In this document: positions 43,093 to 52,823 of the stretch, piece after piece
How positions within the stretch are numbered: the stretch's first letter is position 1
Layout: each line of letters begins with the position of its first letter
NCBI GenBank assembly: GCA_958295915.1
Contig: OY282381.1
Coordinates: 766,722 to 830,721 of the forward strand
Direction: 5' to 3'
Length of the DNA: 64,000 nucleotides
From: an uncultured Caldilineaceae bacterium
GTDB taxonomy: Bacteria > Chloroflexota > Anaerolineae > Caldilineales > Caldilineaceae
Notes under the pieces: generated by a model
Told to the model about the DNA's origin: nothing
The model's database searches: none
The model's input: only the letters and a program-made list of their open reading frames with translations
Translations under genes and position numbers: made by a program

Positions 43093-44238
43093 ATGACTCA
43101 GAACGCACGTTCAACGATTTCGACGGGTCGCCGCTGTCCGAACTGTGGTTCACGGGTCGCACAGAACGCTGAAACCTGCTACTTCTGCGGACATGATCTG
43201 ACGGGAAATTCCAAGCAAAAGCGCAGCATCACTTGGCTGGATGTGATGTTGGCGCTGGCGCTGCTGTCCGTCGCGATCGTATGGTGGCAGTTCAGTGGAC
43301 AGGGCGCCGGCAATCAGCCGTCAAGGTTCACCCAAGCCGAAACACGCCCCACTCTCCCAGAGGCGGTGACGGACCCCGCTTTGGTCGGAACGCCACAAGA
43401 GCCTCTAACACAGCCGCCGGCGGCGGCTGCGCCGCTCCCAACCGCCGGCGCAGAGCAGCCAGAACCTGGACCGTTCATGGTGCGTCATCAGGTGCAGAAA
43501 GGGGAAACGCTGCTCGCGCTTGTCGCTAAATACGGCGTACCAGTCGAGGCCATCCAGACGGCCAACGGCTTGACCGGCACGATGATCCGCGCCGGCGATG
43601 AACTGTTTATCCCTATACCCGAGTCGATCTTTGAAAACGGAAGCGATAGCGCCGAAATAACGATTCCCACGATCTTCAACTATACAGTCAAACCCGGTGA
43701 TACGCTCGTTTCAATTGCCGTGCACTTCGGCGCAAATGTGGATGCAATTCAAAAAGCCAACGGCATCGGGCCCAACGATTTCATCCAGCCCGGACAAGTT
43801 CTACAGGTACCTGTCGCTGGTGTGCTGCCCACCGTTCTGGCGTCCAGCGAAGCGGCCCGTGCCCAGCAAAGCCCGGGTTCGCCCCAAGTGTACGGGACCC
43901 TCCAACTGCTCGGCCCAGGTGATGGCGAAAGAATCCCCTACGACGAAGATGTGATGTTTCGTTGGTTGAGTGTCGGTCTTCTGCAACTGAATGAATGGTA
44001 TGTTTTGCACATCTGGCCAAGGGATGGGTTGTTCGAGCTGCCGCCGCCCGTGTGGACAAAGGCGACCAGCTTTCGCCTGACGAATCAGTGGGCGCCGCCA
44101 TCGGACCGGGTGGTGACCTACGGGTGGCAGATATCTGTCGTGCGGGTAGTGACGAACACAAACGGAGAGCGTAGCATCGAGGCGACCAGCCCCCCCAGCG
44201 AAGTGCGTAATTTCGTCTGGTTTGGCAATAGCGGCTGA
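43093..44238 (+). CDS. Zinc-ribbon, single-pass membrane protein with two LysM domains
   Basis: 381 aa. A short N-terminal zinc ribbon (CPNCGSRV and CYFCGHDL, about residues 16-40) faces the cytoplasm, followed by one membrane helix (about 48-70). A Pro/Ala-rich linker leads to two LysM domains: HQVQKGETLLALVAKYGVPV (about 140) and YTVKPGDTLVSIAVHFGANV (about 200). LysM domains bind peptidoglycan or related N-acetylhexosamine glycans outside the cell. A C-terminal ~130-residue Trp-rich beta region is unassigned. The cell-wall role is inferred. Confidence 0.88.
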   Translation: MTQNARSTISTGRRCPNCGSRVAQNAETCYFCGHDLTGNSKQKRSITWLDVMLALALLSVAIVWWQFSGQGAGNQPSRFTQAETRPTLPEAVTDPALVGTPQEPLTQPPAAAAPLPTAGAEQPEPGPFMVRHQVQKGETLLALVAKYGVPVEAIQTANGLTGTMIRAGDELFIPIPESIFENGSDSAEITIPTIFNYTVKPGDTLVSIAVHFGANVDAIQKANGIGPNDFIQPGQVLQVPVAGVLPTVLASSEAARAQQSPGSPQVYGTLQLLGPGDGERIPYDEDVMFRWLSVGLLQLNEWYVLHIWPRDGLFELPPPVWTKATSFRLTNQWAPPSDRVVTYGWQISVVRVVTNTNGERSIEATSPPSEVRNFVWFGNSG

Positions 44239-44399
44239 ATCCTGTCGCCACCCAGAGCTTCACACATCAGAAGTGGTCAGTGATGCTGAGTGGCCCAGAG
44301 GACGCCCCCCGCTTTGCGATCAGTGGCTGATGCACTGCAGTAACAATGCCTTAGCAACAATGCCTTGCCTGGCAACGGCCCCGCTTCATTCACTTTGGA

Positions 44400-44428
44400 T
44401 TGCCATTTTGAGACGATGGTTGTATAGT
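44400..44428 (+). promoter_or_regulatory. Sigma-70-like promoter of the sugar isomerase operon
   Basis: TTGCCA (44400-44405), a 17-bp spacer, TATAGT (44423-44428). The leader would be about 78 nt to the ATG at 44514, which has AAGGAGG before it. The same TTGCC-17-TATAGT form recurs upstream of glnS. Confidence 0.6.
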
Positions 44429-44513
44429 AAACGGGTCTCTGATCTCTCTTTTCCCGTTTGATTAAATAGATCGCATCAACCAATTTCAAGCCTGCAAAGT
44501 CAAGGAGGAATTC

Positions 44514-45512
44514 ATGCCGCGACCAGTAACGCTCTTTACAGGTCAGTGGGCGGATCTGCCCTTCGAAACCATCTGTGAGAAGGCCAAGTCATTCGGATAT
44601 GACGGCCTGGAACTCGCCTGCTGGGGCGACCATTTCGAGGTGGATAAAGCCCTGGAGGACGACAGGTATGTACAGGGACGCTGGGACACCCTGAACAAAT
44701 ATGGTCTGAAATGCTTCGCCATCAGCAACCATCTGGTTGGTCAAGCCGTCTGCGATCGCATCGACGAACGCCATGAAAGTATCCTGGCTCCACGGATCTG
44801 GGGGGATGGTTCAGAAGACGGCGTGCGCGCACGCGCGGCAAAGGAGATGCAGGATACAGCTCGGGCCGCGGCAAAATTCGGCGTGAAGGTGGTGCCCGGT
44901 TTCACCGGCTCGCCCATCTGGCATATGGTCTACTCCTTCCCACCCAATCCGCCTGATTTTCTGGAGAAAGGGCTGGCGTTCTTTGCCGAGATGTGGGTAC
45001 CGATTCTAGACGTCTTTCGTGAGAACGGTGTCCGGTTCGGGCTGGAAGTCCATCCTACGGAGATCGCGTTCGACCTGTACAGCGCCCAAAATGCAATCGA
45101 CGCGCTCAACGGCCACGAGGCCTTCGGCTTCAACTACGATCCCAGCCACTTTGGCTATCAGGGGGTCGACTACGTGGGTTTCATCCACAAGTTCGCTGAC
45201 CGCATCTTCCATGTGCATATGAAGGACGTGGGCTGGTCGGAAAGCGGCAAAGAGGCGGGCGTCTTTGCCGGTCATGCCGACTTTGGCGATCACCGACGTT
45301 TCTGGGATTTCCGCTCTGTGGGCCGTGGCAAAATCGACTTTGAGGCGATTATCCGGGCGCTGAATGATATCGGCTACAGCGGTCCGCTTTCCATCGAATG
45401 GGAAGACCCGGGCATGGACCGGGAGCACGGCGCAACAGAATCCTGCGCCTATACGCGTCAGGTCGATTTTCCGGCATCGAATATCGCCTTTGACGCGGCG
45501 TTTGCAGAATAA
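44514..45512 (+). CDS. Sugar phosphate isomerase/epimerase (xylose isomerase-like TIM barrel)
   Basis: 332 aa. AP-endonuclease-2/XylI-like barrel motifs include [41 protein letters not shown] (metal-ligand Glu and His), [14 protein letters not shown] and HVHMKDVGW, then [16 protein letters not shown] divalent metal and ketose/aldose or inosose-type isomerisation are expected. GAGGAATTC precedes the ATG. Together with the following Gfo/Idh oxidoreductase it forms a typical sugar-oxidation pair, 23 bp apart. Confidence 0.9.
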   Translation: MPRPVTLFTGQWADLPFETICEKAKSFGYDGLELACWGDHFEVDKALEDDRYVQGRWDTLNKYGLKCFAISNHLVGQAVCDRIDERHESILAPRIWGDGSEDGVRARAAKEMQDTARAAAKFGVKVVPGFTGSPIWHMVYSFPPNPPDFLEKGLAFFAEMWVPILDVFRENGVRFGLEVHPTEIAFDLYSAQNAIDALNGHEAFGFNYDPSHFGYQGVDYVGFIHKFADRIFHVHMKDVGWSESGKEAGVFAGHADFGDHRRFWDFRSVGRGKIDFEAIIRALNDIGYSGPLSIEWEDPGMDREHGATESCAYTRQVDFPASNIAFDAAFAE

Positions 45513-45535
45513 ACAATATAATAAGGAACTGACTT

Positions 45536-46735
45536 ATGAGCGATGGATCCGGTTTCACTTCGATGGCTGGGGCGCGGGCCGAAGGTGACGCCCCAGAGAT
45601 CGGCGTCGGAATGCTAGGCTATGCGTTCATGGGCAAGGCCCACAGCCACGCGCTGTTGAATATTGCCCATATGATGTACCCACCGCCGGCCGTGCCAAGG
45701 CTCGTGGGCATTGCCGGGCGCAATGAGCAGGCAGTGGCCGAGGCTGCCAAACGCTACGGCTACGCAGGCTATTACACCGACTGGCAGGCGATGTTGGATA
45801 ACGACGACATCCAGCTTTTCGACAACGGCGGCCCAAACGACACCCACGCACAGCCGTGCATTGTGGCGGCGCAAAGGGGAAAACACATCCTCTGTGAGAA
45901 GCCTCTGGCCCGCACAGCGGAAGAGGCGCAGACGATGCTGGCGGCGGCGCAAAAGGCCAATGTCAAACATATGGTCGCATTCAACTACCGCTTTGTGCCG
46001 GCCATCCGCCAGATTCGCAAACTGGTGGATTCCGGCCTGCTTGGGCAAATCTACCACTTCCGAGCGGTTTATCTGCAGGAGTGGATTATGGCCCATTACA
46101 ATTTGCCGATGATCTGGCGGCTGCAGAAATCTATAGCGGGTAGCGGCGCTCTGGGGGATTTGGGCGCTCACATTATCGATCTGGGCCGTTATCTGGTGGG
46201 CGAGGTGAAGAGTGTCTGTGGCATGACCCGCACATTCATCGAGGATCGTCCGGGGGAGGACGGCACGATGGGCAAAGTGGATGTCGACGACGCCTTCACC
46301 GCGCTACTGGAATTTGAAAATGGCGCGCTGGGCGCCGTCGAGGCCACCCGTTTTGCCGCCGGGCGCAAGAATGGCCAGCGTCTCGAAATCAACGCGGAGA
46401 AGGCCAGCATCGTCTTCAATCTGGAACGGCTGAATGAGTTGGAAGTGTATTGGGTCGGCGACGAGCCGGAAGAGGCCCAAGGCTTCCGCAATGTGCTGGT
46501 CTCTGAGCCGTCTCACCCCTGGTGGGAAAACTGGTGGCCCCAGGGGCATATAATCGGCTGGGAGCATACATTCATTCATGAGATCACCCACCTGCTGGAC
46601 TGCATCGTCAACGATGGCGATGTGGCGCCCATCGGCGCTGATTTTGTCGACGGCTATCGCAACGCTGTGATCTGCGATGCGATCCTGGAATCGGCGGCAA
46701 GCAGGCGCCAGGTGGACTGTGTGTACGCAGCGTAA
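45536..46735 (+). CDS. Gfo/Idh/MocA family NAD(P)-dependent oxidoreductase
   Basis: 399 aa. GVGMLGYAFMGKAHSHAL is the dinucleotide-binding start (about residue 23). The EKPLARTAEEA segment with the catalytic Lys lies near 121, followed by VAFNYRFVPAIRQIR and GALGDLGAHIIDLGRYLVG (conserved His). Members oxidise sugars, inositols or their derivatives. The extra ~20 N-terminal residues are hydrophilic; the ATG at 45536 has AAGGAAC upstream. A long inverted repeat separates it from the next gene. Confidence 0.93.
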   Translation: MSDGSGFTSMAGARAEGDAPEIGVGMLGYAFMGKAHSHALLNIAHMMYPPPAVPRLVGIAGRNEQAVAEAAKRYGYAGYYTDWQAMLDNDDIQLFDNGGPNDTHAQPCIVAAQRGKHILCEKPLARTAEEAQTMLAAAQKANVKHMVAFNYRFVPAIRQIRKLVDSGLLGQIYHFRAVYLQEWIMAHYNLPMIWRLQKSIAGSGALGDLGAHIIDLGRYLVGEVKSVCGMTRTFIEDRPGEDGTMGKVDVDDAFTALLEFENGALGAVEATRFAAGRKNGQRLEINAEKASIVFNLERLNELEVYWVGDEPEEAQGFRNVLVSEPSHPWWENWWPQGHIIGWEHTFIHEITHLLDCIVNDGDVAPIGADFVDGYRNAVICDAILESAASRRQVDCVYAA

Positions 46736-46741
46736 TGAATG

Positions 46742-46793
46742 AGATGGTTGGGCCAAAAAATTTCAGGCGTTTGTATCGACGGCCCAACCATCT
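46742..46793. other. Long stem-loop in the Gfo/Idh-MLE intergenic gap
   Basis: Two perfect 13-bp arms, AGATGGTTGGGCC (46742-46754) and its complement (46781-46793), enclose a 26-nt loop. It occupies most of the 75-bp gap. No T tract follows, so an mRNA-processing, stabilising or protein-binding element fits better than a simple terminator. Confidence 0.6.
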
Positions 46794-46811
46794 TTCCCCG
46801 GTAATGCAGCC

Positions 46812-47921
46812 ATGAAAATCGAGCGTATAGAACTTCGTCGCATCCATATGCCCTACGTGCGCCCCTTCGAGACAAGCGGTTGGCGACACGAAGGCAGCGA
46901 CGCCCTCATTGTGCGGGCAGAGGCCGACGGCGCAACCGGCTGGGGCGAATCGCCGGTCAGCGACGGCCCCTGGTACAACGAAGAGACCTATCACACCGCG
47001 CTGCTCATGCAGAAAGAGTTCCTGGGCCCGATGCTCCTGGAAGCCGACATCTCGGATCCGCGGGCTGTGCGCCATACTTTTAAGCGAGTGCGCGCCAACC
47101 GTATGGCGAAAGCCGGGCTGGAGTTCGCTGTCTGGGATCTCTGCGCGCGCGCGCAAAATGTCTCCCTTTCCAAACTCCTGGGCGGCACTCGGAAAGAGGT
47201 GTCTGTTGGCGTAAGTGTGCCTATCAAAGCCAGCATCGAGGAACTTCTGGAGACGGTGGAAGGCTATCTGGCTGACGGGTACAAGCGGGTAAAGATCAAG
47301 ATCAAACCGGGCTGGGACATCACGCCCACGCAGGCGATCCGCGCGCGCTGGCCGACCCTGCTCTTGCAGGTAGATGGCAACAGCATCTACCGGCTGCAGG
47401 ATGCCGCGCATCTGCAGCAGTTGGATCAGTTCGATCTGTTGCTCAATGAACAACCCCTGGAGCATGACGACATTTTCGATCACGCCAAACTAGCCAAGCT
47501 GCTTGAGACCCCCATCTGTCTGGATGAAAGCATCGTTTCCCCGGACCATGCTCGCTGGGCCCTAGAGCTGAAGGCCTGCGGCGTTATCAATATCAAGCCG
47601 TCGCGCATCGGTGGCCTGGCCGATTCCGTCGATATTCACGATATCTGTCAGGCTGCCGGCATTCCCGTATGGCACGGCGGCATGCTGGAAACCGGAATCG
47701 GGCGGGCCATCAGCGTTGCGCTGGCAAGCCTGCCCAACTTCACACTGCCCGGGGACATCAGCGCCAACAATCGCTATTTTCATCGCGATATCGTCACCAA
47801 TCCCTTCACCCTGAACAAAAACAGCACCCTCAGCGTGCCGGACGGGCCCGGTCACGGCGCGCAGGTGGACGAGGCGTTTCTGGAGGAGGTCACGGTGGAA
47901 AAAGTGGAGTTAAGAGGATAG
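46812..47921 (+). CDS. Enolase superfamily enzyme, o-succinylbenzoate synthase/N-acylamino acid racemase-like
   Basis: 369 aa. The barrel motifs are SVGVSVPIK, KRVKIKIKPGWD (KxK general base, about 160), LLQVDGNSIY, LLNEQPLEHDD and ICLDESIVS (the Asp/Glu/Asp metal ligands), and INIKPSRIGG (second Lys). The ending is WHGGMLETGIGRA, characteristic of the MenC/NSAR subgroup. It could make o-succinylbenzoate for menaquinone or racemise N-acyl amino acids. No other men gene is nearby, so the second role or a sugar-acid reaction is as likely. It starts about 75 bp after the Gfo/Idh gene. Confidence 0.85.
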   Translation: MKIERIELRRIHMPYVRPFETSGWRHEGSDALIVRAEADGATGWGESPVSDGPWYNEETYHTALLMQKEFLGPMLLEADISDPRAVRHTFKRVRANRMAKAGLEFAVWDLCARAQNVSLSKLLGGTRKEVSVGVSVPIKASIEELLETVEGYLADGYKRVKIKIKPGWDITPTQAIRARWPTLLLQVDGNSIYRLQDAAHLQQLDQFDLLLNEQPLEHDDIFDHAKLAKLLETPICLDESIVSPDHARWALELKACGVINIKPSRIGGLADSVDIHDICQAAGIPVWHGGMLETGIGRAISVALASLPNFTLPGDISANNRYFHRDIVTNPFTLNKNSTLSVPDGPGHGAQVDEAFLEEVTVEKVELRG

Positions 47922-48071
47922 GGGGATGGCGAAGGCTGGCGCCCACAAAAAGAGTGAGAAAATAGAAGTGAGGAGAGCGAACCCCCTCTCATTTCTCTCC
48001 TCTGCCCTCGCTCCGTATCAGGGTTTGGAAGCGGGCGGCCCACTCTCATTGCACGCTGGCAAGCTGGCAAG

Positions 48072-48392
48072 CTAGACCGATGGTTCCCGTCGCAACGTAA
48101 ATTTCAAACTGCTGCTGGCTTCGGTGGCGATGCCGGTTCCCAATAGCTTGAATTCACCCCCCGCGCCAATCTCAACACTGAACGTGATCTCGTCCAGCGC
48201 CATATCCCCTACCCGGGTATCACTGACGGACAGCACCTGCTGAATGTTGCGCATGAAGTGAATGAAATTGGCCTGGAGTCGCTCGATGGGTATTGATCTT
48301 TCAACCATCTGGCCGCTGAAACCACCGCCCCAGGTCGAGGACAGCGTTTCCGCTGTGGTCACTATCATCACTGCCCTACTCCGTTCACTCAT
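48072..48392 (-). CDS. Small Pepco/Trypco-like beta-rich protein
   Basis: 106 aa, no signal peptide or membrane helix. The pattern ERSIPIERLQANFIHFMRNI followed by LDEITFSVEIGAGGEF and KLLGTG...LKFTLRR resembles the small 'co-occurring' domains (Trypco/Pepco) described with predicted NTPase-peptidase conflict systems. No peptidase or NTPase gene is adjacent, so a conflict role is only a guess. It lies 72 bp after glnS on the same strand. Confidence 0.5.
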   Translation of the reverse strand: MSERSRAVMIVTTAETLSSTWGGGFSGQMVERSIPIERLQANFIHFMRNIQQVLSVSDTRVGDMALDEITFSVEIGAGGEFKLLGTGIATEASSSLKFTLRREPSV

Positions 48393-48464
48393 AGATAATC
48401 TCCTGTCCCCTAGTCGTGAGGAGCGAGAAAAGAGAAGGGAGAGGTATGCTCTCTTGGCTCACTC

Positions 48465-50177
48465 CTACCCTCTCTCTCCTGATTTGCGGCGGGGTGTAGA
48501 GGCTTGAATCTTGGCCCAGGTGTCCCGCAGAGATATGGCGCGGTTGAAGACGAGGCGCTCTTTGTCGCTGTCCGGGTCCAGGCAGAAGTATCCCTTGCGC
48601 TCGAACTGCACTGTTTCGCCAACGGCCAACTCCTGCACGCTCGGCTCTAGTTGGGCGCTGTTTTGCACAGAGAGAGAGTTGGCGGTGAGATTGGCCGTGA
48701 AGTCCTGGCCTTCTGGAACATCGTAGGGGTTCTCTACCTTAAACAGGCGCTCATAGAGCCGCACCTCGGCCGGCACGGCATGGTCGGCGCTGACCCAGTG
48801 GAGGGTCCCGCGTACTTTGCGGCCGTCTGGCGCGTAGCCCCCTTTCGTCTCCGGGTCGTATGCGCAGTGCAATGCGACGATATTGCCGCGCGCATCTTTG
48901 ATGACATTCTCGCATCGGATGAAGTAGCCCCAACGCAGGCGCACCTCTCGGCCTGGCGCCAGCCGAAAGAACTTGCGGGGCGGATCCTCCATGAAGTCTG
49001 CCCGCTCGATGAGCAGATTGCGACTGAAGGGGACATGGCGACTGCCGGCGCTCTCATCTTCCGGATTGTTCACTGCTTCCAGCCATTCGGTCTCGCCCTC
49101 GGGGAAGTTCGTGATCACGACAGGCAACGGATCCAGAACGCCCATGACGCGATTGGCCGTGCGGTTCAGTTCCTGGCGAATGTAGTATTCCAACAGATCG
49201 ATCGCCACAGTGCTGTTGGTGCGGGCGACTCCGACATGGTCGCATAGGTCTCGCAACGCTTTGGCCGGCACCCCCCGCCGCCTCTGGCCGGCCAGTGTCG
49301 GCATCCGCGGGTCATCCCAGCCGTTCACATAGCCTTCTTGCACCAAGCGCAGGAGGCGACGTTTGCTGGTCACGGTGTAGGTGAAATGCAGTCTGGCAAA
49401 CTCCCATTGCTGGGGATGATAGACATCCAGCGCGTCCAGGTACCAGTCATACAGAGGTCTGTGGTTCAGATATTCCAGCGAGCAGAGGGAATGGGTCACG
49501 CCCTCAATCGAGTCGGACTGGCCATGCGCCCAGTCGTACATTGGATAGATACACCACTCATTGCCGGTGCGCTGGTGCTCCACATGACGAATGCGGTACA
49601 TCACCGGATCGCGCAAGTTGATGTTGGGGGAGCCCATATCTATCTTGGCCCGCAACACCTTGGCGCCGTCAGGGAATTCGCCTTCTTTCATGCGCCGGAA
49701 CAGGTCCAGATTTTCTTCAACAGACCGGTTGCGGTAGGGACTTTCGCTGCCCGGTTGTGTCAGGGTGCCCCGGTAGGCTCGTATCTCCTCCTGGCTGAGA
49801 TCGTCTACATAGGCCCGGCCCTTCTCAATCAGTTCGATGGCCCATTCGTAGAGCTGGACGAAGTAGTCGGACGCGTAATAGACATTTGCCGGCTCGTAGC
49901 CAAGCCAGCGGATGTCTGCAAGCTGGGCGTCTACAAACTCCTGTTCCTCTTTCAGAGGGTTGGTGTCGTCGAAACGCAGGTTGCAGATGCCGTTGTACTC
50001 CGCCGCCACGTCGAAATTCAGGCCGATGGCCTTGGCGTGGCCGATATGGAGATAGCCGTTCGGCTCTGGCGGAAAGCGCGTTTGCAGCCGTCCGTCAAAG
50101 CGTCCGGCATGGATATCTTCGGCGATCGCTTCACGAATAAAGTCGCGTGACGATGCCATGAAATCGGAATCGCTCAT
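48465..50177 (-). CDS. glnS: Glutaminyl-tRNA synthetase
   Basis: A 570-aa class I synthetase. [20 protein letters not shown] (about 29-48) carries the HIGH motif, [12 protein letters not shown] follows, and [11 protein letters not shown] is the KMSKS-type loop. The C-terminal anticodon-binding beta-barrels ([33 protein letters not shown]) end the protein. Sequence distinguishes it from GluRS. Its presence means Gln-tRNA is made directly in this organism. GGAG precedes the ATG and a promoter lies at 50221-50249. Confidence 0.97.
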   Translation of the reverse strand: MSDSDFMASSRDFIREAIAEDIHAGRFDGRLQTRFPPEPNGYLHIGHAKAIGLNFDVAAEYNGICNLRFDDTNPLKEEQEFVDAQLADIRWLGYEPANVYYASDYFVQLYEWAIELIEKGRAYVDDLSQEEIRAYRGTLTQPGSESPYRNRSVEENLDLFRRMKEGEFPDGAKVLRAKIDMGSPNINLRDPVMYRIRHVEHQRTGNEWCIYPMYDWAHGQSDSIEGVTHSLCSLEYLNHRPLYDWYLDALDVYHPQQWEFARLHFTYTVTSKRRLLRLVQEGYVNGWDDPRMPTLAGQRRRGVPAKALRDLCDHVGVARTNSTVAIDLLEYYIRQELNRTANRVMGVLDPLPVVITNFPEGETEWLEAVNNPEDESAGSRHVPFSRNLLIERADFMEDPPRKFFRLAPGREVRLRWGYFIRCENVIKDARGNIVALHCAYDPETKGGYAPDGRKVRGTLHWVSADHAVPAEVRLYERLFKVENPYDVPEGQDFTANLTANSLSVQNSAQLEPSVQELAVGETVQFERKGYFCLDPDSDKERLVFNRAISLRDTWAKIQASTPRRKSGERG

Positions 50178-50220
50178 CTATACTCCAACATTTTCATACT
50201 GTATCAATATAGCTGAAAAC

Positions 50221-50249
50221 ACTATACAATTGTTCATCGCGCCAGGCAA
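50221..50249 (-). promoter_or_regulatory. Sigma-70-like promoter of glnS
   Basis: Read on the minus strand: TTGCCT (50249-50244), a 17-bp spacer, TATAGT (50226-50221). The transcript would start near 50213, about 37 nt before the ATG. Confidence 0.6.
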
Positions 50250-50299
50250 GAATCCAAATGCGTAGATAGATCCTGCCCCTATTCAGCGCGGAGTATCGT

Positions 50300-51193
50300 T
50301 TATATGCCGCTGGCGGCGGAGAACCCTCCATCCACTGGCACAACGATCCCTGTGACGAAGCGAGAGGCATCGCTGGCAAGCCAGACCGCCACGCCGACCA
50401 ACTCATCCGGTTCACCGAAGCGGCCCATCGGCGTATGATCGATGATCTGCCGCCCGCGCGCGGTCAGGGAGCGGAAAGAAGTTCTCGCCCCAGCCCCCGC
50501 ATTGCCGCGCCCGTCCGTTGCAGCAGGCTGCGAGGGATCTTCGGCGTCCTCTTTTATCAGCAGCGCCCGGTTCTGCTCGCCGATGAAGAATCCCGGCGCG
50601 ATCGCATTCACCCGCAACCCCGGCCCGTGTTTCTGGGCCAGATCGACCGCCAGCCAGCGGGTGAGGTTGTCCACGGCCGCTTTGGCCGCGGCGTAGCCTA
50701 TCACCCGTGTGAGAACCTTTTGGGCGGCCATAGAAGAGATATTGATGATGGAGCCGGCGCCCTGCTCCGCCATCAGTTCACCGAATGCCTGTATGGGCAG
50801 GACCGTGCCAGTGAAGTTCAGACCAACTACCCCTTCCAAGGCCGCGCGCGAAACATCGAAAAATGTCAGATCGCCAAATACGGTGGCGTCGGGCCGGTTG
50901 CCACCGGCGGCATTGATCAAAACATCCACCCGTCCCCACGTTTGCAGCAGTGTCTGCCGGGCCTTGCGCAGGCCCGCCTCGTCCAGGACATCCGCCGGCA
51001 GGGGCATGGCCGCGCCTCCGGCAGCGTTGATGTCGTCAGCTACCTCCTGGGCCTTGGCTGCGCGCCGCCCCAATATGGCGACGCGCGCGCCCGCGGCAGC
51101 CAGACCACGGGCCATGGCTCCACCCAGCACGCCGGTCCCGCCGGTGACAACGGCAACTTTCCCCTCTAATGAAAACTGCTCCCAAATGCTCAC
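50300..51193 (-). CDS. SDR family oxidoreductase (fructuronate reductase/D-mannonate oxidoreductase-like)
   Basis: A 297-aa classical SDR. VAVVTGGTGVLGGAMARGL, NAAGGN, SIINISSMAAQ and YAAAKAAVDNL (catalytic Tyr/Lys) are clear. The INAAGGNRPDAT stretch and the insert containing GFFIGEQNRALL match the SDR-type mannonate oxidoreductases. It would interconvert fructuronate and mannonate, in line with the divergent uronate isomerase gene. GTG at 51193 is chosen: GGAGGGGG sits just upstream and the domain begins after ~10 residues. Confidence 0.88.
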   Translation of the reverse strand: MSIWEQFSLEGKVAVVTGGTGVLGGAMARGLAAAGARVAILGRRAAKAQEVADDINAAGGAAMPLPADVLDEAGLRKARQTLLQTWGRVDVLINAAGGNRPDATVFGDLTFFDVSRAALEGVVGLNFTGTVLPIQAFGELMAEQGAGSIINISSMAAQKVLTRVIGYAAAKAAVDNLTRWLAVDLAQKHGPGLRVNAIAPGFFIGEQNRALLIKEDAEDPSQPAATDGRGNAGAGARTSFRSLTARGRQIIDHTPMGRFGEPDELVGVAVWLASDASRFVTGIVVPVDGGFSAASGI

Positions 51194-51348
51194 GGCCCCC
51201 TCCCGAAAGGGTTCTCCTGGCCTGGCGCCAAGGAGATGTTCGGCGGAAGGTCGGCTATAATTCGAGGAACTGGCCAGCATTGGATTCTCACAGGCTGGCC
51301 AACGGACAATCACTCGCTGCCATGCTTCCCGCGCGAAAGGATATTTCT

Positions 51349-52791
51349 GTGAACTCGTCTCTGCACTCGTATATGCCCGACCGGGCCGATCGATACTTCA
51401 GCGCTGATCCGGCCCAGCGGGCTGTGGCCCGTAGTCTATTTGACACCGTGGCAAACCTGCCGCTGATCTGTCCTCACGGCCATGTGGATCCGCAGCTCTT
51501 CGCCGATGCATCGCACCATTTCGGCTCCCCAGCAGAGCTGTTCCTGATCCCGGATCATTATGTCTTTCGAATGCTCTATTCCCAAGGTATTCCCCTGGAA
51601 GATCAGGGCGTCCAGCCGAACGATTGGGCAGCCGGTAGCCGGGTCGAATCCGATCACCGCAAAATCTGGCAGACGTTCGCCGAAAACTATCACCTGTTTC
51701 AGGGCACGCCCACCGGCCTGTGGCTACGGGATGAGTTCCACGATCTGTTCGGCATCACAGAGAAGCCAACGCCGGAGAACGCCCAATCGCTATATGACAG
51801 AATTGCTGAACGGCTGGCCGCCCCGGATTTCACGCCCCGCAAGCTCTACGAACGATTTCAGGTGGAGGCGCTGACCACGACCGACGCGGCCACCGATTCC
51901 CTGGAACACCACCGGACGATTCGAGATTCTGGCTGGTCTGGACGTATCTATCCGACTTTTCGCCCGGACAAAGTCGTGAACGACATCGACCAGCCGGCCT
52001 GGCGAGCGCAGATCGAGCGGCTGCGCGCGGTGTCCGGCATCGATATCGGCGATTACGCCTCATATATTCACGCGCTGGAGGCCCGTCGGGTTTTCTTCAA
52101 AGAGATGGGCGCCACAGCCACGGACCACGCGGCGGAAACGCCCCACACGGAGATTCTCTCAGACAGCGAGGCCGACGCTATTTTCCAGCGGGGCCTATCC
52201 GGCAGCGCGTCTGCGGCCGATGCCCGGCGCTTCACCGCGCATATGTTGGTTGAGATGGCCCGCATGAGCGGCGAAGACGGGTTGGTCATGCAGCTCCACC
52301 CTGGCTCGATCCGTAACCACAATCCGTCGGTTTTCCGGCGCTTCGGCGCAGACAAAGGCGCAGACATCCCCCATGCTCTCGATTACACCCGCAACCTGAA
52401 GCCACTTCTGGACCGGTTCGGCGCCCATCCATCCCTGCGCCTGATCCTCTTTACGTTGGACGAATCGACCAGTGCCAGAGAGCTCGCCCCCCTGGCGGGC
52501 CACTACCCGATCCTGCGCATTGGCCCGCCCTGGTGGTTCTACGACAGCATCAACGGGATGCGGAATTTCTTCGCGCAGGTGATGGAAACGGCGGGCATCT
52601 ACAACACGATCGGTTTCAACGACGATACCCGGGCCTTCGCCTCGATTCCTACGCGTCATGAACTGTGGCGGCGCATCTCCTGCGACTGGCTCGCCGGGCT
52701 GCTGGTGCAGGGCATCATCGATGATGAGGAGGCCTTTTCGATGGCGCACGCCCTGGCTTACGGACTGGCCAAGAAGGCCTATCGGTTGTGA
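51349..52791 (+). CDS. uxaC: Uronate isomerase (UxaC family)
   Basis: A 480-aa amidohydrolase-fold enzyme converting glucuronate to fructuronate (or galacturonate to tagaturonate). CPHGHVDPQLFADA holds the zinc-binding HxH. MLVEMARMSGEDGLVMQLHPGSIRNHN and IGPPWWFYDSINGMR, then NTIGFNDDTRAFASIPTRHE, are family motifs. The GTG at 51349 has AAAGGAT upstream; an ATG nine codons earlier is possible. A TATAAT at 51256-51261 without a clear -35 may belong to its promoter. It forms a hexuronate group with the flanking SDR and dehydratase genes. Confidence 0.92.
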   Translation: MNSSLHSYMPDRADRYFSADPAQRAVARSLFDTVANLPLICPHGHVDPQLFADASHHFGSPAELFLIPDHYVFRMLYSQGIPLEDQGVQPNDWAAGSRVESDHRKIWQTFAENYHLFQGTPTGLWLRDEFHDLFGITEKPTPENAQSLYDRIAERLAAPDFTPRKLYERFQVEALTTTDAATDSLEHHRTIRDSGWSGRIYPTFRPDKVVNDIDQPAWRAQIERLRAVSGIDIGDYASYIHALEARRVFFKEMGATATDHAAETPHTEILSDSEADAIFQRGLSGSASAADARRFTAHMLVEMARMSGEDGLVMQLHPGSIRNHNPSVFRRFGADKGADIPHALDYTRNLKPLLDRFGAHPSLRLILFTLDESTSARELAPLAGHYPILRIGPPWWFYDSINGMRNFFAQVMETAGIYNTIGFNDDTRAFASIPTRHELWRRISCDWLAGLLVQGIIDDEEAFSMAHALAYGLAKKAYRL

Positions 52792-52823
52792 GAGCAGACG
52801 TTTCAATCTATCATTCTTCACAT

